64,000 bases of DNA from positions 1 through 64,000 of the forward strand of contig JABUFA010000007.1 of assembly GCA_013314755.1 (NCBI GenBank), in the 5' to 3' direction. A program made the translations under genes and the position numbers. The stretch is from Chthonomonadia bacterium (GTDB lineage Bacteria; Armatimonadota; HRBIN16). The notes beneath the pieces are model-generated. The model saw only the letters and a program-made list of their open reading frames with translations, was not told where the DNA came from and made no database searches. Below, piece after piece: positions 42,721 to 54,500 of the stretch (positions are counted from its first letter, which is position 1; every line of letters starts with the position of its first letter).

Positions 42721-44739
42721 ATGCCCCTCACCGCACGGGTGGCAGTTCGCCGGGGAGTGCCCGCCCTGTTGATAAATGGCAAGCCCGTGGCGCCGCTAAT
42801 GGTGTTCGTCAACCTGGTGGGCGAAAATCGGGAGGCGGGCTTGAGCACCATCCGTCGCGCCGCGCAGGCGGGGGTGAATCTTGTGTCCTTCGTGGAGCAC
42901 TATTTCCCGCTGACGCCGCCCGGCGAGAAGCCGAACTATCAGCCCTACGAGGCACAGATAGAAGCCATCCTGCGCGAGAATCCTAATGCTCTGCTACTGC
43001 CTCGGTTCGGCTTGAACAACCTTCCTGACTGGTGGGTGCAGCGCAACCCCGAAGAGATGATGATGTACGACAACGGTCAGCGTGGGTTGGTCAGCATGGC
43101 GTCCCGCAAATGGCGCGACGAGGCAAGCGAGGCACTGCGTCTGCTGGTGCGCCATCTGGAGTCGCGCTACGGTGAACATATCTTTGGCTATCATCCCTGC
43201 GCACAAAACACGGGCGAATGGTTTTACGACCGCGTGTGGGAGGGTCTCCTTCCCAGTTTCGAGATGCCCATGCGGTCTGCCTTCCAAACCTACCTGCGCG
43301 ACGGGAGTGTGCCGCTACCTGCCGCTTACGAGCGCACGGCAAAGGGCAGAGGGGCGTTCCTGCATCCTTTCGCGCAACGCCGGCTGATTCAGTTCTGGCG
43401 GTTCCAGCAAGAGGTGATGGTAGAGGCGATGGAAGAGTTCGCCCGGATCATCAAGGAGGAGACGCAGGGTCGCAAACTGGTGGTGTATTTCTACGGCTAT
43501 CTGTTCGAACTGGCAGGCTTGCCCGGCGGCGCGGCGGTGTCGGGGCATCTGGCGTTAGAGCGTTTGCTGAAGTGTCCCCATGTGGACATCCTTTGCTCGC
43601 CCATCTCTTACCTTGACCGCCAGGCAGGCGGAACCGGTGGGTTTATGGCGCCGGTGGACTCGGTGCATCTGCACGGTAAGCTCTGGCTGAACGAAGACGA
43701 CACGCGCACCTACCTTTCCAAACCCGAAGACAACTACGGCAGAGCCGAGACGCTGGCGGAGACGGTGGCGGTGCATCAACGCAACTTCGCCCATATCGCC
43801 TCGCGGGGGGCAGCGTGCTGGTGGATGGACCTCATGGGCGCGGGCTGGCTGGACAGCAAAGAGATATGGGACAACCTCGCCGGGCTGAGCAGGCTGTATG
43901 CCGACCTCCTGCCCAGCATGAGACCGTACCGCCCCGAAATCGCGGTGGTGGTGGATGAAGCCAGCCTGTGTTACCTCTCTTACGGCAACGCGGTAACGCT
44001 TCCTCTGCTCTCGCAGATGCGTCAGGCACTGTATCGGATTGGTGCGCCGGTGGGGCTTTACCTGCTCAGCGATGTTTGCGCGGGAAAGGTGGAACACGCC
44101 CGCCTGTTTCTGGTACTGAACGCTTTCGCTCCGATGGATGCCCAGCGACGCGCCCTGCAGGGCTTGATGCATCGGGGCAAGATGGTGGTCTGGTTTTACG
44201 CGCCCGGCTACATCCGGGGCAGTTCCATTTCCGCCGAGAACATCTCCGAGCTGGTCGGCATCCGTGTCGCCGAGAGGGAGCGGATACCTTCCGGGCGGGT
44301 GTCCGTTCTGCCTCTGGATGCCACGCAGGCTCAGCGTGAGCGGTTCGGTGTGGATGCGCCGCTTGAACCCGCCTTTGTGGTGGACGACCCCGCGGCGCGT
44401 TCCCTCGCCACGTTCGATGCGACCGGAGAGGTGGCAGTAGCGATGAAGAAGGCAGGGCAGGGCTGGTCGGTCTTTGTCGGCACGTTAGGCGCGAGCGCCA
44501 GCTTCCTGAAATCGCTTGCGGAACAGGCAGGAGTGCACATCTACACCCGCCCTGGCGATGTGGTGATAGCGGGGAACAGCCTGCTGGCGATACATGGCGC
44601 AGAGAAGTATTCCCAGATTCGTCTGCCCGCACGCGCTACCGTGTACGACGCCATCCGCGGCGAGCCCCTGGCGAAACACGTGCAGGAGGTAAAGGTGCGG
44701 GCTGAGAAAGCAAAAACACTGTTGTTCAGACTGCGATAA
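42721..44739 (+). CDS. GH42-like family A-fold glycoside hydrolase
   Basis: The 672-aa protein, started at ATG 42721 with GGAGG upstream, has a TIM-barrel N-terminal two thirds and a trimerisation-like domain (AVVVDEASLCYLSYGN) from about residue 400. The pattern GEHIFGYHPCAQNTGEWFY, followed by PHVDILCSPISYLDRQ and DSVHLHGKLWLNEDDTRTYL, fits beta-galactosidase-like clan A enzymes, with E in TGEW and NEDDTR as candidate catalytic residues. There is no signal peptide. The sugar specificity cannot be told. It is followed after 11 nt by the zinc dehydrogenase, so they form an operon. Confidence 0.8.
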   Translation: MPLTARVAVRRGVPALLINGKPVAPLMVFVNLVGENREAGLSTIRRAAQAGVNLVSFVEHYFPLTPPGEKPNYQPYEAQIEAILRENPNALLLPRFGLNNLPDWWVQRNPEEMMMYDNGQRGLVSMASRKWRDEASEALRLLVRHLESRYGEHIFGYHPCAQNTGEWFYDRVWEGLLPSFEMPMRSAFQTYLRDGSVPLPAAYERTAKGRGAFLHPFAQRRLIQFWRFQQEVMVEAMEEFARIIKEETQGRKLVVYFYGYLFELAGLPGGAAVSGHLALERLLKCPHVDILCSPISYLDRQAGGTGGFMAPVDSVHLHGKLWLNEDDTRTYLSKPEDNYGRAETLAETVAVHQRNFAHIASRGAACWWMDLMGAGWLDSKEIWDNLAGLSRLYADLLPSMRPYRPEIAVVVDEASLCYLSYGNAVTLPLLSQMRQALYRIGAPVGLYLLSDVCAGKVEHARLFLVLNAFAPMDAQRRALQGLMHRGKMVVWFYAPGYIRGSSISAENISELVGIRVAERERIPSGRVSVLPLDATQAQRERFGVDAPLEPAFVVDDPAARSLATFDATGEVAVAMKKAGQGWSVFVGTLGASASFLKSLAEQAGVHIYTRPGDVVIAGNSLLAIHGAEKYSQIRLPARATVYDAIRGEPLAKHVQEVKVRAEKAKTLLFRLR

Positions 44740-44750
44740 GGAGGCTGTCA

Positions 44751-45713
44751 GTGAAGCGCAAACGAGTGGTAGCAATGCTGGTGGAGCCGCGGCGATTTGA
44801 GCTGCAGGAAGAGGAAGTAGAGGTTCGTCCCGACCAGGTATGGGTTCGGGTAGAAGCATGTGGTGTCTGCCACAGCGAGATGGTGTTCTATCTGGGCAAA
44901 TGGGAGGGCATGCGCTTTCCCACGAAGCTGGGACACGAACACAGCGGCGTCATTGAGGAGGTAGGTAGCGAGGTCAAAGGCTGGCAGGTGGGCGACAGGG
45001 TAACGTGTCTGCCCTGGCCCGGCTTTGCCACGCACGTGGCAGCGGACCCCTCTGAAATCGCCCGTGTGCCCGATGGTCTGGACCTGGACCATGCGCTGGG
45101 TGAGCCGCTACAGTGTGCAGCGCGCTGTGCCCGAGCCAGCGCGATAGAGTTCGGGGATACCGTTCTGCTTGTCGGCTGTGGGTTCATGGGGCTGTTGACC
45201 ATGTGCGGTCTGGTTGGCAACGGTGCGGCAGAAATTATCGCGGTGGACACCAACCCCTATCGCCTGCAGGTAGCAAAGTCGCTGGGCGCAACAGTTACTT
45301 TGAACCCAAAGGAGGTGGACGTGGTCGCCGAGACCTTACGCATCACCGAAGGGCGCGGAGTGGACGTTGCCATTGAAGCCACCGGCAAGCCCGAGCCGCT
45401 GGAGATAGCGAGCCGGGTGCTGCGCAGACCTCGCCCCAAGCTGGTGCTGGTTGGCTGGCACAATGTGCCTGCGACCTATAACCTCAGCCACTGGGCGAAC
45501 GGCGCGGTGGTGCACAATCCTCATCCCGACTACTCCCTGAACCCGACAGAAGACATCCGCCGCGGTCTGTGGGCAGCGCAAAAAGGCGTCTTTCCCATGG
45601 ACAGAATGGTAACCCATCGCTTTGCCTTCAAAGACATCGGCAGGGCGTTTGAGATGGCGCTGTCGCAGGAGGATGGATACATCAAAGGGGTGGTCAAACC
45701 GAACTGGCTTTAG
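44751..45713 (+). CDS. zinc-dependent alcohol/sorbitol-type dehydrogenase (MDR family)
   Basis: The 320-aa protein starts at GTG 44751 with AAGGAGG before it. It has EACGVCHSEMV (catalytic zinc Cys) and KLGHEHSGVIEEVG (zinc His and Glu). The coenzyme loop VLLVGCGFMGLL (GxGxxG type) lies near residue 145, with AVDTNPYRLQVAKSLGA. The structural zinc loop with four cysteines is absent. It likely oxidises a sugar alcohol or sugar using NAD(P). By position after the GH42-like gene it may act on the released sugar. Confidence 0.88.
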   Translation: MKRKRVVAMLVEPRRFELQEEEVEVRPDQVWVRVEACGVCHSEMVFYLGKWEGMRFPTKLGHEHSGVIEEVGSEVKGWQVGDRVTCLPWPGFATHVAADPSEIARVPDGLDLDHALGEPLQCAARCARASAIEFGDTVLLVGCGFMGLLTMCGLVGNGAAEIIAVDTNPYRLQVAKSLGATVTLNPKEVDVVAETLRITEGRGVDVAIEATGKPEPLEIASRVLRRPRPKLVLVGWHNVPATYNLSHWANGAVVHNPHPDYSLNPTEDIRRGLWAAQKGVFPMDRMVTHRFAFKDIGRAFEMALSQEDGYIKGVVKPNWL

Positions 45714-45795
45714 AGTAGTAGTGCAAACACCCCTTCTCTGTCGTGCTGAACGACAGTGAAGCATCTCTTGAGACCCCGCGCTGTGCTCAGGCGGT
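45714..45795. repeat. partial family C repeat between convergent genes
   Basis: CGTGCTGAACGACAGTGAAGCATCTC around 45741-45766 is a family C half, lying between the dehydrogenase and gltD stops. No separate terminator hairpin is seen. Confidence 0.55.
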
Positions 45796-47256
45796 TTAAA
45801 TTAGTTTCGCGCCCGTCAGCGGCAGGTAACTGCGCCCCATCAGGTATTTATCCACGTAGTGCGCGGCTTCGCGCCCCTCGGCGATCGCCCACACAATCAG
45901 CGACTGCCCCCGGCGCATATCACCCGCCGCAAACACACCCGGCACGCTGGTCGCGTAGTCTACCGTCTTCACATTGCCCCGCGCGTCATACTCCACGCCC
46001 AGCGCGTCCAGCAAGCCGTCGTGCTGGGGATGCAGGAAACCCATTGCCAGCAGCACCAGGTCCACCTCGATGCTGAACTCACTGCCCGGTATCTCGCGGA
46101 ACTGTCGGCGTCCACTGGAATCGGTGTACCACTCGAGGCGCACTGCGTGCAGGCGTTTCACGTTGCCGTGCTCGTCGCCTTCGAACCATTTGGTGTTGAT
46201 GCTCCAGTCGCGGATGCCGCCCTCCTCATGCGCGCTGGAGGTGCGCAGGATCATCGGATAGGTGGGCCAGGGCTGGGTCAGCTCGTCGCGCTCTGCCGGT
46301 GGCTTTGGCAGAAGCTCTATCTGATAGACCTCTTTTGCCCCCTGCCGAATCGCCGTGCCCAGACAGTCCGCGCCCGTGTCTCCTCCACCGATAATCACCA
46401 CTCGCTTGCCCTCGGCGGTGATGCGCTGTTCAGGCGGAATATGGTCGCCGGCGTTGATCCGGTTCTGCTGGGTGAGATATTCCATCGCGAAGTGGATGCC
46501 TTTCAGCTCTCGCCCGGGTACGGGCAGGTCGCGTGGAATGGTGGAGCCGCCCGTTAACAGCACGGCATCAAAGCCAGCCAGCAGTTCCGCAGGGCTCAGG
46601 TCAACGCCCACGTTCACACACGGCTCGAAGCGGATACCTTCCGCTTCCATCAGCTGCAGGCGACGGTCCAGGATCTTTTTATCCAGTTTGAAGTCGGGAA
46701 TACCGTAGCGCAGAAGCCCGCCGATGCGGTCGGCACGCTCGAAGACGGTAACCCAGTGCCCCGCACGGTTGAGCTGCTGTGCCGCCGCCAGCCCCGCCGG
46801 TCCCGAACCCACCACCGCCACATGCTTGCCAGTGCGCAGTGGTGGAGGCTCAGGCTCCACCCAGCCTTTCTCAAAGCCGTGTTCGATGATATGCTCTTCA
46901 ATCTGCTTGATGGTGACCGCCGGTTGATTGATGCCCAGCACGCAGGCGGTCTCACACGGGGCGGGGCACAACCTGCCGGTGAACTCCGGGAAGTTGTTGG
47001 TTGCGTGCAGGCGCCTCAGCGCCTCGTGCCACTTGTTGCGGTACACCAGGTCGTTCCAGTCCGGGATGATGTTGCCCAGCGGACAGCCCAGGTGGCAGAA
47101 AGGCACGCCACAATCCATGCACCGTGCCGCCTGAATGCGCAGGCGCTCGGGTGGCATGTGCGTGTGTACCTCCAGCCAGTCGCGCTTGCGCTCCTCTACC
47201 GGGCGGTAGGGCGCTACTTCACGGGTATATTTCAGGAAGCCTTTCGGGTCTGCCAT
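45796..47256 (-). CDS. gltD: glutamate synthase small subunit
   Basis: The 486-aa protein passes electrons from NADPH to the large subunit. The N-terminal domain has the cysteine motif [17 protein letters not shown] and [10 protein letters not shown] for the iron-sulfur centres. FAD and NADPH Rossmann motifs follow: [17 protein letters not shown] near residue 147 and [15 protein letters not shown] near residue 290. The C-terminal [19 protein letters not shown] is the usual FAD motif. Start is ATG 47256 (MADPKGFL), 10 nt after the gltB stop, so gltB-gltD is one operon. Confidence 0.97.
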   Translation of the reverse strand: MADPKGFLKYTREVAPYRPVEERKRDWLEVHTHMPPERLRIQAARCMDCGVPFCHLGCPLGNIIPDWNDLVYRNKWHEALRRLHATNNFPEFTGRLCPAPCETACVLGINQPAVTIKQIEEHIIEHGFEKGWVEPEPPPLRTGKHVAVVGSGPAGLAAAQQLNRAGHWVTVFERADRIGGLLRYGIPDFKLDKKILDRRLQLMEAEGIRFEPCVNVGVDLSPAELLAGFDAVLLTGGSTIPRDLPVPGRELKGIHFAMEYLTQQNRINAGDHIPPEQRITAEGKRVVIIGGGDTGADCLGTAIRQGAKEVYQIELLPKPPAERDELTQPWPTYPMILRTSSAHEEGGIRDWSINTKWFEGDEHGNVKRLHAVRLEWYTDSSGRRQFREIPGSEFSIEVDLVLLAMGFLHPQHDGLLDALGVEYDARGNVKTVDYATSVPGVFAAGDMRRGQSLIVWAIAEGREAAHYVDKYLMGRSYLPLTGAKLI

Positions 47257-47266
47257 CGGTTGCACC

Positions 47267-50200
47267 TCAATCCAGCATGACCTGCGCGTCGGACTTTTCC
47301 TTCGCCATCTCGGCAAGCACGGTCTTGTACTCCACCGAAATCACCTTCACGAACTGCGGAAGCACCTCGTTCCAGTGGTCCAGTACCTCTTTCGCCCGCA
47401 CACTGCCAGTGTAGCGATAGTGCCGTTCCACCAGGTCGCGCAGCAGCGAGATGTCTTCGGGGTCTTCCACTGGCTCGAGCAGGATGGAGCCGCCGCCGTA
47501 GTTGACGCGCTTCTCAAACAGCCCGTCAATATCCCACACGAAGGCGACACCACCGCTCATGCCCGCGGCGAAGTTGCGCCCCGTCTTGCCCAGCACCACC
47601 ACCACGCCGCCGGTCATGTACTCACAGCAGTGGTCGCCTGCGCCTTCCACGACCGCTCGCGCGCCGCTGTTGCGCACGGCAAACCGCTCGCCCACCACAC
47701 CGCTCAGGAACACCTCGCCGCCCGTTGCGCCGTACAGCAGGGTGTTGCCCGCGATGATGTTCTCGTGCGCCGGGAAGTCGCATTCCTTTGGCGGATAGGC
47801 GATGATGCGCCCACCCGAGATGCCCTTGCCAAGGTAGTCGTTGGCGTCGCCCTCGAGGATTAATGTGACGCCGTTGTGCAGGAACGCGCCGAAGCTCTGT
47901 CCCGCTGAACCCTTGAAGTGGATGCGGATGGTGTCGTCGGGCAAGCCCTCTTCGCCGTAGCGACGGGCAATCTCGCCGCTGAGCATCGTGCCCACGGTGC
48001 GGTGACAGTTGCGGATGGGCAGTCGCAGTTCCACCTTCTCGCCGCGCTCCAGCGCCGGTTTGCACCAGTCCAGCAGGTGGATGTCCAGCTGTTTCTCCAG
48101 CCCATGGTCCTGCTTCTCCACACAGCGAATGGGCACACTCGGGTCAACGTCGGGCTTTTGCAGGAGCACGCTGACGTCCACACCCTTCGCCTTCCAGTGG
48201 TCAATCGCCTCGCGCGTCTCCAGCATGTCCACGCGACCGACCATCTCGTCAAACTTGCGGAAGCCCAGTTCCGCCATAATCTCGCGCACCTCCTGCGCGA
48301 CAAAGGTGAAGAAGTTCACCACATGCTCGGGCTTGCCGGCAAAGCGTTCGCGAAGCACCGGGTCCTGCGTGGCGATGCCCACCGGACAGGTGTTCAGGTG
48401 ACAGACGCGCATCATGACACAGCCCAGCGCCACCAGCGCCGCGCTGGAGAAGCCGAACTCCTCTGCGCCCAGCAGGGCAGCTATCACCACATCGCGCCCC
48501 GTCTTCAGCTGTCCGTCCGTCTGGAGCACCACGCGCCCGCGCAGGTTGTTCTTCACCAGCACCTGCTGTGTCTCCGCAATGCCCAGCTCCCACGGGATGC
48601 CCGCGTGCTTGATGGACGACAGCGGGGATGCTCCCGTGCCTCCCTCGAAACCGCTGATAAGGATATGGTCGGCATGTGCTTTGGCGACGCCAGCCGCCAC
48701 CGTGCCCACGCCTACCTCCGCCACCAGCTTCACCGAGATGCGCGCGTACGGGTTGACGTTCTTCAGGTCAAAGATCAGCTGCGCCAGGTCTTCAATAGAG
48801 TAGATGTCGTGGTGTGGCGGCGGCGAGATGAGCGTCACGCCCGGCGTGGAGTGGCGCACCTTGGCGATGTATTTGCTCACCTTGTGTCCGGGCAGTTGCC
48901 CGCCCTCGCCCGGCTTCGCGCCCTGCGCCATCTTAATCTGCAGTTCGTCGGCGTTCACCAGATAGTGCGTGGTTACGCCAAACCGCCCCGAAGCCACCTG
49001 CTTGATGGCGCTGCGCTTGCTGTCGCCGTTGGGCAGAGGGATATATCGTTCAGGGTCTTCGCCGCCCTCGCCCGTGTTGCTCTTGCCGCCCAAGCGGTTC
49101 ATGGCAATCGCCAGCGTCTCGTGCGCCTCCTTGCTGATGGAGCCGAGCGACATCGCCCCCGTGGCAAACCGTTTCACGATTTCGCTGACCGGCTCTACCT
49201 CCTCAATGGGGATGGGGTTGCCTTTCTTGAAGCGGAACAGCCCGCGCAGGGTCGCCAGCTGCTCGTTCTGCTTGTTCACCAGCTCGGCGTATTCCTTGTA
49301 TATCTGGTAGTTGCCCGTGCGCACCGCGTGCTGAAGCTTGGCGATGACGTCGGGGTTCATCTGGTGGAACTCGCCGCCGCGCCGCCACTTGTACCAGCCG
49401 CCCGGGTCCAGGTCCAGATTCTCGGGCACAGGCGCCGGCGGATAGGCAAAGCGGTGCCGCGCTAAGGTCTCCTCGGCGATGACGTCCAGCTTCACGCCGC
49501 TGATGCGCGAGGCGGTGTGCGTGAAGTATTTGTCGATAACCTCCTGGTGCAAGCCTATCGCCTCGAAAATCTGCGCACCGCGATAGCTCTGCAGGGTAGA
49601 GATGCCCATCTTGGACATCGTCTTCAGCAAGCCCTTGTTGATGGACTTGATGAAGTTCTTGCACGCCTGCTCGTAGCTCAGGTCTTCTGGCAGAAGCCCT
49701 TCGCGCTTCATGTCCGCCAGCGTTTCGAACACCAGATAGGGGTTCACCGCGCTGGCGCCGTAGCCGATAAGCAGGGCGAAGTGGTGCACCTCGCGCGGCT
49801 CGCCCGATTCCACCACCAGCCCCACGGCGGTGCGTGTGCCCTCGCGAATCAGGTGGTGATGCACCGCCGAAGTCGCCAGCAGGGCGGGAATGGGCACGTG
49901 GTGACGGTCTACCCCTCTGTCCGAAAGGATGATGATGCTCACCCCGTCGGCAACAGCGCGGCTCGCCTCTTTGCACAGGCGGGTGAGTGCCACCTCCATG
50001 CCCGCCGCGCCGGCATCGGGGTCAAACAGCATGGACAGCGTGCGTGCGCTGAAGCTGCCCGTCTGGATATGGCGCAGCTTCTCCAGCTCCACGTTGGTCA
50101 GGATAGGCGTTTCAATGCGCAGCTGCCGGCAGTGCTCCGGCGTCTCCTCCAGCAGGCTGCCGTCCTTGCCGATGTAGTCCGCCAGCGACATCACAATCTC

Positions 50201-51805
50201 TTCGCGGATATGGTCAATGGGCGGATTGGTCACCTGCGCGAACAGCTGCTTGAAGTAGTTATAAAGCAGTTGCGGTCGCTGCGACAGCACCGCGATAGGC
50301 GTATCGTTGCCCATCGAGCCGACGGGTTCCTCGCCGTCGATAGCCATTGGAGCCAGAATCATGTTCAGGTCTTCCAGCGTGTAGCCGAACACTTTCTGGC
50401 GCTCCAGAATGGTCTCGTGGTCGGGCAGGTGCACGTGCGGCGGGTCGGGCAGTTTGCTCAGCTCGATGCGGTTCTGCATGAGCCACTGCCGATAGGGCTT
50501 CTGGTGCACCAGACGGTCTTTAATCTCCTCGTCGTCAATGATTCGCCCCTCTTCGGTGTCCACCAGGAAAATCTTGCCCGGCTGCAGTCGCCATTTCGAG
50601 CGGATGTTCTTGTCCGGAATATCCAGCACGCCCGTTTCGGACGCCATGATGACATGGTCGTCTTTGGTGACCAGATAGCGGGCGGGGCGCAGTCCGTTGC
50701 GGTCGAGCATGGCACCGATCTGGCGTCCATCGGTGAACGCCACCGCCGCCGGACCGTCCCACGGCTCCATGATGCAGGCGTGGTACTCGTAGAACGCCTT
50801 GCGGTCCTCGTCCATGAATTGATGGTTGCCCCAGGCTTCGGGGATGAGCATCAGCATGGCGTGGGCAAGGCTTCGCCCGCCGCGCACCAGCAGCTCCAGC
50901 GCGTTGTCCAGCGTGGCGGAGTCACTGCCCGTCTCGGTAACCAGCGGGGTCAGTTTCTTCACGTCGTCACCGAACAGGGGCGAACGCAGCTGCGCCTCGC
51001 GTGCACGCATCCAGTTGCGGTTGCCGCGCAGGGTGTTAATCTCGCCGTTGTGCGCAATCATGCGATAGGGGTGCGCCAGCGGCCACGTGGGGAAGGTGTT
51101 GGTGCTGAACCGCTGGTGCACCAGCGCCAGCGAGGTCACCACATCCGGCTCGGCGAGGTCCAGATAGAAGCCGCTGATCTGATGTGCCAGCAACAGCCCT
51201 TTGTAAACAATCGTTCGGGACGACAGACTGCAGATATAGAAGTACTCCGGCTGTTTCAGGTGCAGACGCGCCACACGGTTCTCTATCACCTTGCGTATCA
51301 CAAAAAGCTTGCGCTCAAACGCCTCCTGGTCGGGCAGGTCCTTCGCCCGCCCGATGAAGAATTGCTTAATCACCGGTTCCACCGCACGCGACGCGGTGCC
51401 AATCTTGCTGTTATCCACCGGCACCTCGCGCCAGCCCAGGAAGACCTGTCCTTCCTCTTTCGTGGTGACCTCTATCGCCGCCTCGCACAGGGCGCGGTCA
51501 CGCTCGTCGCGGGGTAGAAACACCATGCCCACCCCATAGTAGCCCTCCTCGGGCAGGTTTCCATCGCGCTGACGCAGGAAGAACTGATGCGGTATCTGAA
51601 TCAGGATGCCTGCGCCGTCGCCCGTTTCGGGGTCACTACCAGCCGCGCCCCGGTGCACCAGGTTCTCCAGAATCTGGATACCCTGCTCCACAATGGCGTG
51701 CGACTTTTTGCCCTTGATGTTGACCACAAAGCCCACACCACAGGCGTCATGTTCATATGCCGGATGGTATAATCCATCTGGTTGCGGCAAGCCGTGATAA
51801 TGCAT
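47267..51805 (-). CDS. gltB: glutamate synthase large subunit
   Basis: The 1512-aa enzyme makes glutamate from 2-oxoglutarate and glutamine. The N-terminal amidotransferase domain starts with a 21-residue propeptide before the catalytic C22 ([10 protein letters not shown]). The FMN domain includes [27 protein letters not shown] and the [3Fe-4S] ligands [15 protein letters not shown]. The C-terminal glutamate-synthase GXGXG domain is present. The length is normal for the bacterial alpha subunit. The next upstream gene on the minus strand ends at 51975, so the 169-nt gap probably holds its promoter. Confidence 0.98.
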   Translation of the reverse strand: MHYHGLPQPDGLYHPAYEHDACGVGFVVNIKGKKSHAIVEQGIQILENLVHRGAAGSDPETGDGAGILIQIPHQFFLRQRDGNLPEEGYYGVGMVFLPRDERDRALCEAAIEVTTKEEGQVFLGWREVPVDNSKIGTASRAVEPVIKQFFIGRAKDLPDQEAFERKLFVIRKVIENRVARLHLKQPEYFYICSLSSRTIVYKGLLLAHQISGFYLDLAEPDVVTSLALVHQRFSTNTFPTWPLAHPYRMIAHNGEINTLRGNRNWMRAREAQLRSPLFGDDVKKLTPLVTETGSDSATLDNALELLVRGGRSLAHAMLMLIPEAWGNHQFMDEDRKAFYEYHACIMEPWDGPAAVAFTDGRQIGAMLDRNGLRPARYLVTKDDHVIMASETGVLDIPDKNIRSKWRLQPGKIFLVDTEEGRIIDDEEIKDRLVHQKPYRQWLMQNRIELSKLPDPPHVHLPDHETILERQKVFGYTLEDLNMILAPMAIDGEEPVGSMGNDTPIAVLSQRPQLLYNYFKQLFAQVTNPPIDHIREEIVMSLADYIGKDGSLLEETPEHCRQLRIETPILTNVELEKLRHIQTGSFSARTLSMLFDPDAGAAGMEVALTRLCKEASRAVADGVSIIILSDRGVDRHHVPIPALLATSAVHHHLIREGTRTAVGLVVESGEPREVHHFALLIGYGASAVNPYLVFETLADMKREGLLPEDLSYEQACKNFIKSINKGLLKTMSKMGISTLQSYRGAQIFEAIGLHQEVIDKYFTHTASRISGVKLDVIAEETLARHRFAYPPAPVPENLDLDPGGWYKWRRGGEFHQMNPDVIAKLQHAVRTGNYQIYKEYAELVNKQNEQLATLRGLFRFKKGNPIPIEEVEPVSEIVKRFATGAMSLGSISKEAHETLAIAMNRLGGKSNTGEGGEDPERYIPLPNGDSKRSAIKQVASGRFGVTTHYLVNADELQIKMAQGAKPGEGGQLPGHKVSKYIAKVRHSTPGVTLISPPPHHDIYSIEDLAQLIFDLKNVNPYARISVKLVAEVGVGTVAAGVAKAHADHILISGFEGGTGASPLSSIKHAGIPWELGIAETQQVLVKNNLRGRVVLQTDGQLKTGRDVVIAALLGAEEFGFSSAALVALGCVMMRVCHLNTCPVGIATQDPVLRERFAGKPEHVVNFFTFVAQEVREIMAELGFRKFDEMVGRVDMLETREAIDHWKAKGVDVSVLLQKPDVDPSVPIRCVEKQDHGLEKQLDIHLLDWCKPALERGEKVELRLPIRNCHRTVGTMLSGEIARRYGEEGLPDDTIRIHFKGSAGQSFGAFLHNGVTLILEGDANDYLGKGISGGRIIAYPPKECDFPAHENIIAGNTLLYGATGGEVFLSGVVGERFAVRNSGARAVVEGAGDHCCEYMTGGVVVVLGKTGRNFAAGMSGGVAFVWDIDGLFEKRVNYGGGSILLEPVEDPEDISLLRDLVERHYRYTGSVRAKEVLDHWNEVLPQFVKVISVEYKTVLAEMAKEKSDAQVMLD

Positions 51806-51974
51806 ACCCCTTCACCAACTCCCTGTCGTGCAATTATTGCAATCGTTTGGCGTCTGTAAGACAAATAATGCCCGTTGTCGCAGGTGCGTTTGCTCCGCAC
51901 GAACGACACGGGCGCCTTTGGAACCGTGTGCGTGCCTTATTTTACCCTACTCTGCACGCTCTTTGCAAGCGTTT

Positions 51975-54500
51975 TTATCCCCGATGTGCCTTTGTGGTGG
52001 TCTCTACCCACACACTGCGATACTCGTCTAACGGACGATACTGCTTGCGTGCCTTCTCCAGCAGGAGGCGCAGGGTGATAATCTCATAGGGCTTCAGGCT
52101 TACCTGCACGCTGTTGCCCTCTATCGTCAGCGGTTCAGGGTTGCACAACAGCATATCGGTACGCTCTGCCTTCTCCACCCCACCGTAGAAGCCGAACCGG
52201 GCAGTGGCGGGCTTGCCGTTCACTTCGTACACCCGAAGCACACACCATTCGCCCTCGCGGTAGAAAGCGGAAAGGAGCACGTCTCCCTCCACCTGCAAGA
52301 AGCTCATGGTCGCGGGCATCTGCGCCTGGTCTACCCTGTCGCGGTACACCGCCATCAGAGGACGATTGAAAGCAATCGCCTCGCGCAGGAGTACGCTTCT
52401 GGCAGGGACCTGTTCCCACACGCGATAGGCATAGCGCAGTTCCACCTCGCGCACCCAATTCTCCTCGTCCCACGCATCGTACATGAACAGGATATTGCGA
52501 ACGACATCCCCATCGCGCAGGAAGCCCTGATTGCCTGCGTGCAGATACTGAAGCCCTCGCACGCCGTCGGTCAGGAAGATGAAGTTCAGCCCGGTGAACG
52601 GATTGACCACCTCCTCGAAGAACTGTGGCGAGGTCATCCAGTCGCCGGTGGGATACTTCTTGCGATAGACCCCTTCCGCACGCACAGGCGTCACCGCAAA
52701 GGGATGGTCGTGCCAGATTTCCGTATGCTCCAGCCGAGCGGCGATGTCGGTCTGCAGTGAACGCATCATAGATGGCTCAGGGCGCTGGAGGAACTTCAAG
52801 TGCGTGCTAACCTCTACCTGTGCGCCCACAGCGTTAAGGGCAATCCGCGAGCGGAACCGCACCACCTCGCCCAGACTGCCTTCCACCAGCACGCTCGCCA
52901 GCACAGGACCGAAATGCTCTATCCTCACCGAACGCACGCCATCCTGCGAGCGATATAGCCTGTCGCCAAAGGGAATGTGCATGGCGTTCAACTGCACATC
53001 CTCGCGCACGAACTCCGTGCCATCCACCACCGATTGCAGGCTGGTAATCGTGCCGTGGCGTTTGTCAACGCAAACCTTTACCTGCGGGTTGACCAGCTCT
53101 ATCGAGTCGGCATGTTCGATGACGGTCACCTGTGGTGCGTTGCTGGCGTCCGCTTCCCCAAAGCGGCAGGCGCGATAGCCCACCGACGGCACGTCGTGCA
53201 CGGGGAAGCAGACCGTCGCCTCCTCGCCGTTCTGCGCGAGCACCTGCACAGGCAGGGCATGTCCCTCGGCGTCCAGAAGAGCCGGTTTCACGCGGTCAGC
53301 CGGTATCGTCGCGGTGACAACACCTGTCTGCGCCCAGCCCAGCGGATTGAACACCACGATATCTGCCTCACCACCGATGCGCCTGGCGATGTGTCTCAGG
53401 TTTCGCTCTAACACTATGCGCGAGAGTTCAATGCTGTTGCGGTAGTAAAGCTTGCCGGTATCCCCGCAAAGCCCCTCGCACTCGTCCACGTCGTGATGCT
53501 GAGCCAGCAACAGGTCGCGCCACGCCTGCCGGAGCTCCCATTCAGGGTACACATCCCACTGCGCATACGGTCTGCCCAGCATTCCCGATACCAGCGCGAA
53601 ACTCTCCGCGCTCAGCAGTTGATTCTCCGCCTGCTTGCTGAGGTAGCGCACCAGGTCACCGTTCTTGCCGACCGACATGCCGTGGAACACGTCGTCCAGC
53701 GTGTACTCCAGCACCGGTTCGTCGCCCTTTGCCTGCGCGAGGAACTCGCTCAGCGTCACCCAGCGGATGTCAAACTCGGGCTGGCTGGCAATCTCTTTCA
53801 TTCGGGGAGCTATCAGCTCGGCGCGACACATCCAGTCGGGCGTGGGCAGGAGCTCCAGCCACTGGATAATCAGCGGGTCATCCATCTGCTCTACCGCTTC
53901 ATGGCGCAAGCCCTGCTCGAAGTCCTCGGGCCACTGGTGCAGGCACAGGTCGGTTTTGGGGGCAACCAGTATCTCGGAGCCGTCCAGTCCGCGCCAGCGC
54001 GCCCGCGAGACCTTTTCAATGGGAATGTGCGGCGTGTGCCATGTCCACTGAAAGAAGAGACAGCCGTACTCAAAGCCGCATCCCCGCAGTATCTGAGGCA
54101 GTTGCGGGAAGAAATCAAATTCCTCTTCCCACCAGGTCACGGGGCGCACGCCGAACAGCTTTTCGCATACCAGCACGCCCATCACCAGCTGGCGCACGTT
54201 CGCCTCGCCGCCGCAGAACAGTCCGTAAGGCTGACCGTACGATGCCCCGGCGATTTCCGCCCGTCCCTCGTGGATTGCCCGTTTCAGTGCCTCAAACGCC
54301 TCGGGGTCAGTAATGGCGAGTTGTTCATAGCCCACCACGTCGAAGTTCACGTTCCCCTTCGCGCCTGTCTGCTCCATCAGCAACAGCATGTCGCGCACGC
54401 TGGCAGGGAGCACAAACTCCCCCCAGTTCCATACCATATCCACCCAGTGTTTATGGTTGCCGAAGGTATAGTAAACCGTTCGTTTGGCTGTTACAGACAT
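51975..54500 (-). CDS. GH38-like alpha-mannosidase
   Basis: The 841-aa protein has the GH38 fold: an N-terminal catalytic barrel (YYTFGNHKHWVDMVWNW, then PVTWWEEEFDFFPQLPQIL and ARWRGLDGSEIL), and from about residue 370 the C-terminal beta domain (IVVFNPLGWAQTGVVTA and VCVDKRHGTITSLQSVVDG). In classical members the zinc site reads HxHxD; here the spacing is NHKHWVD, one residue longer. No signal peptide. It would remove alpha-mannose or related sugars. SD AGGAGTGA precedes the ATG. Family placement is by pattern; substrate is unknown. Confidence 0.78.
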   Translation of the reverse strand: MSVTAKRTVYYTFGNHKHWVDMVWNWGEFVLPASVRDMLLLMEQTGAKGNVNFDVVGYEQLAITDPEAFEALKRAIHEGRAEIAGASYGQPYGLFCGGEANVRQLVMGVLVCEKLFGVRPVTWWEEEFDFFPQLPQILRGCGFEYGCLFFQWTWHTPHIPIEKVSRARWRGLDGSEILVAPKTDLCLHQWPEDFEQGLRHEAVEQMDDPLIIQWLELLPTPDWMCRAELIAPRMKEIASQPEFDIRWVTLSEFLAQAKGDEPVLEYTLDDVFHGMSVGKNGDLVRYLSKQAENQLLSAESFALVSGMLGRPYAQWDVYPEWELRQAWRDLLLAQHHDVDECEGLCGDTGKLYYRNSIELSRIVLERNLRHIARRIGGEADIVVFNPLGWAQTGVVTATIPADRVKPALLDAEGHALPVQVLAQNGEEATVCFPVHDVPSVGYRACRFGEADASNAPQVTVIEHADSIELVNPQVKVCVDKRHGTITSLQSVVDGTEFVREDVQLNAMHIPFGDRLYRSQDGVRSVRIEHFGPVLASVLVEGSLGEVVRFRSRIALNAVGAQVEVSTHLKFLQRPEPSMMRSLQTDIAARLEHTEIWHDHPFAVTPVRAEGVYRKKYPTGDWMTSPQFFEEVVNPFTGLNFIFLTDGVRGLQYLHAGNQGFLRDGDVVRNILFMYDAWDEENWVREVELRYAYRVWEQVPARSVLLREAIAFNRPLMAVYRDRVDQAQMPATMSFLQVEGDVLLSAFYREGEWCVLRVYEVNGKPATARFGFYGGVEKAERTDMLLCNPEPLTIEGNSVQVSLKPYEIITLRLLLEKARKQYRPLDEYRSVWVETTTKAHRG

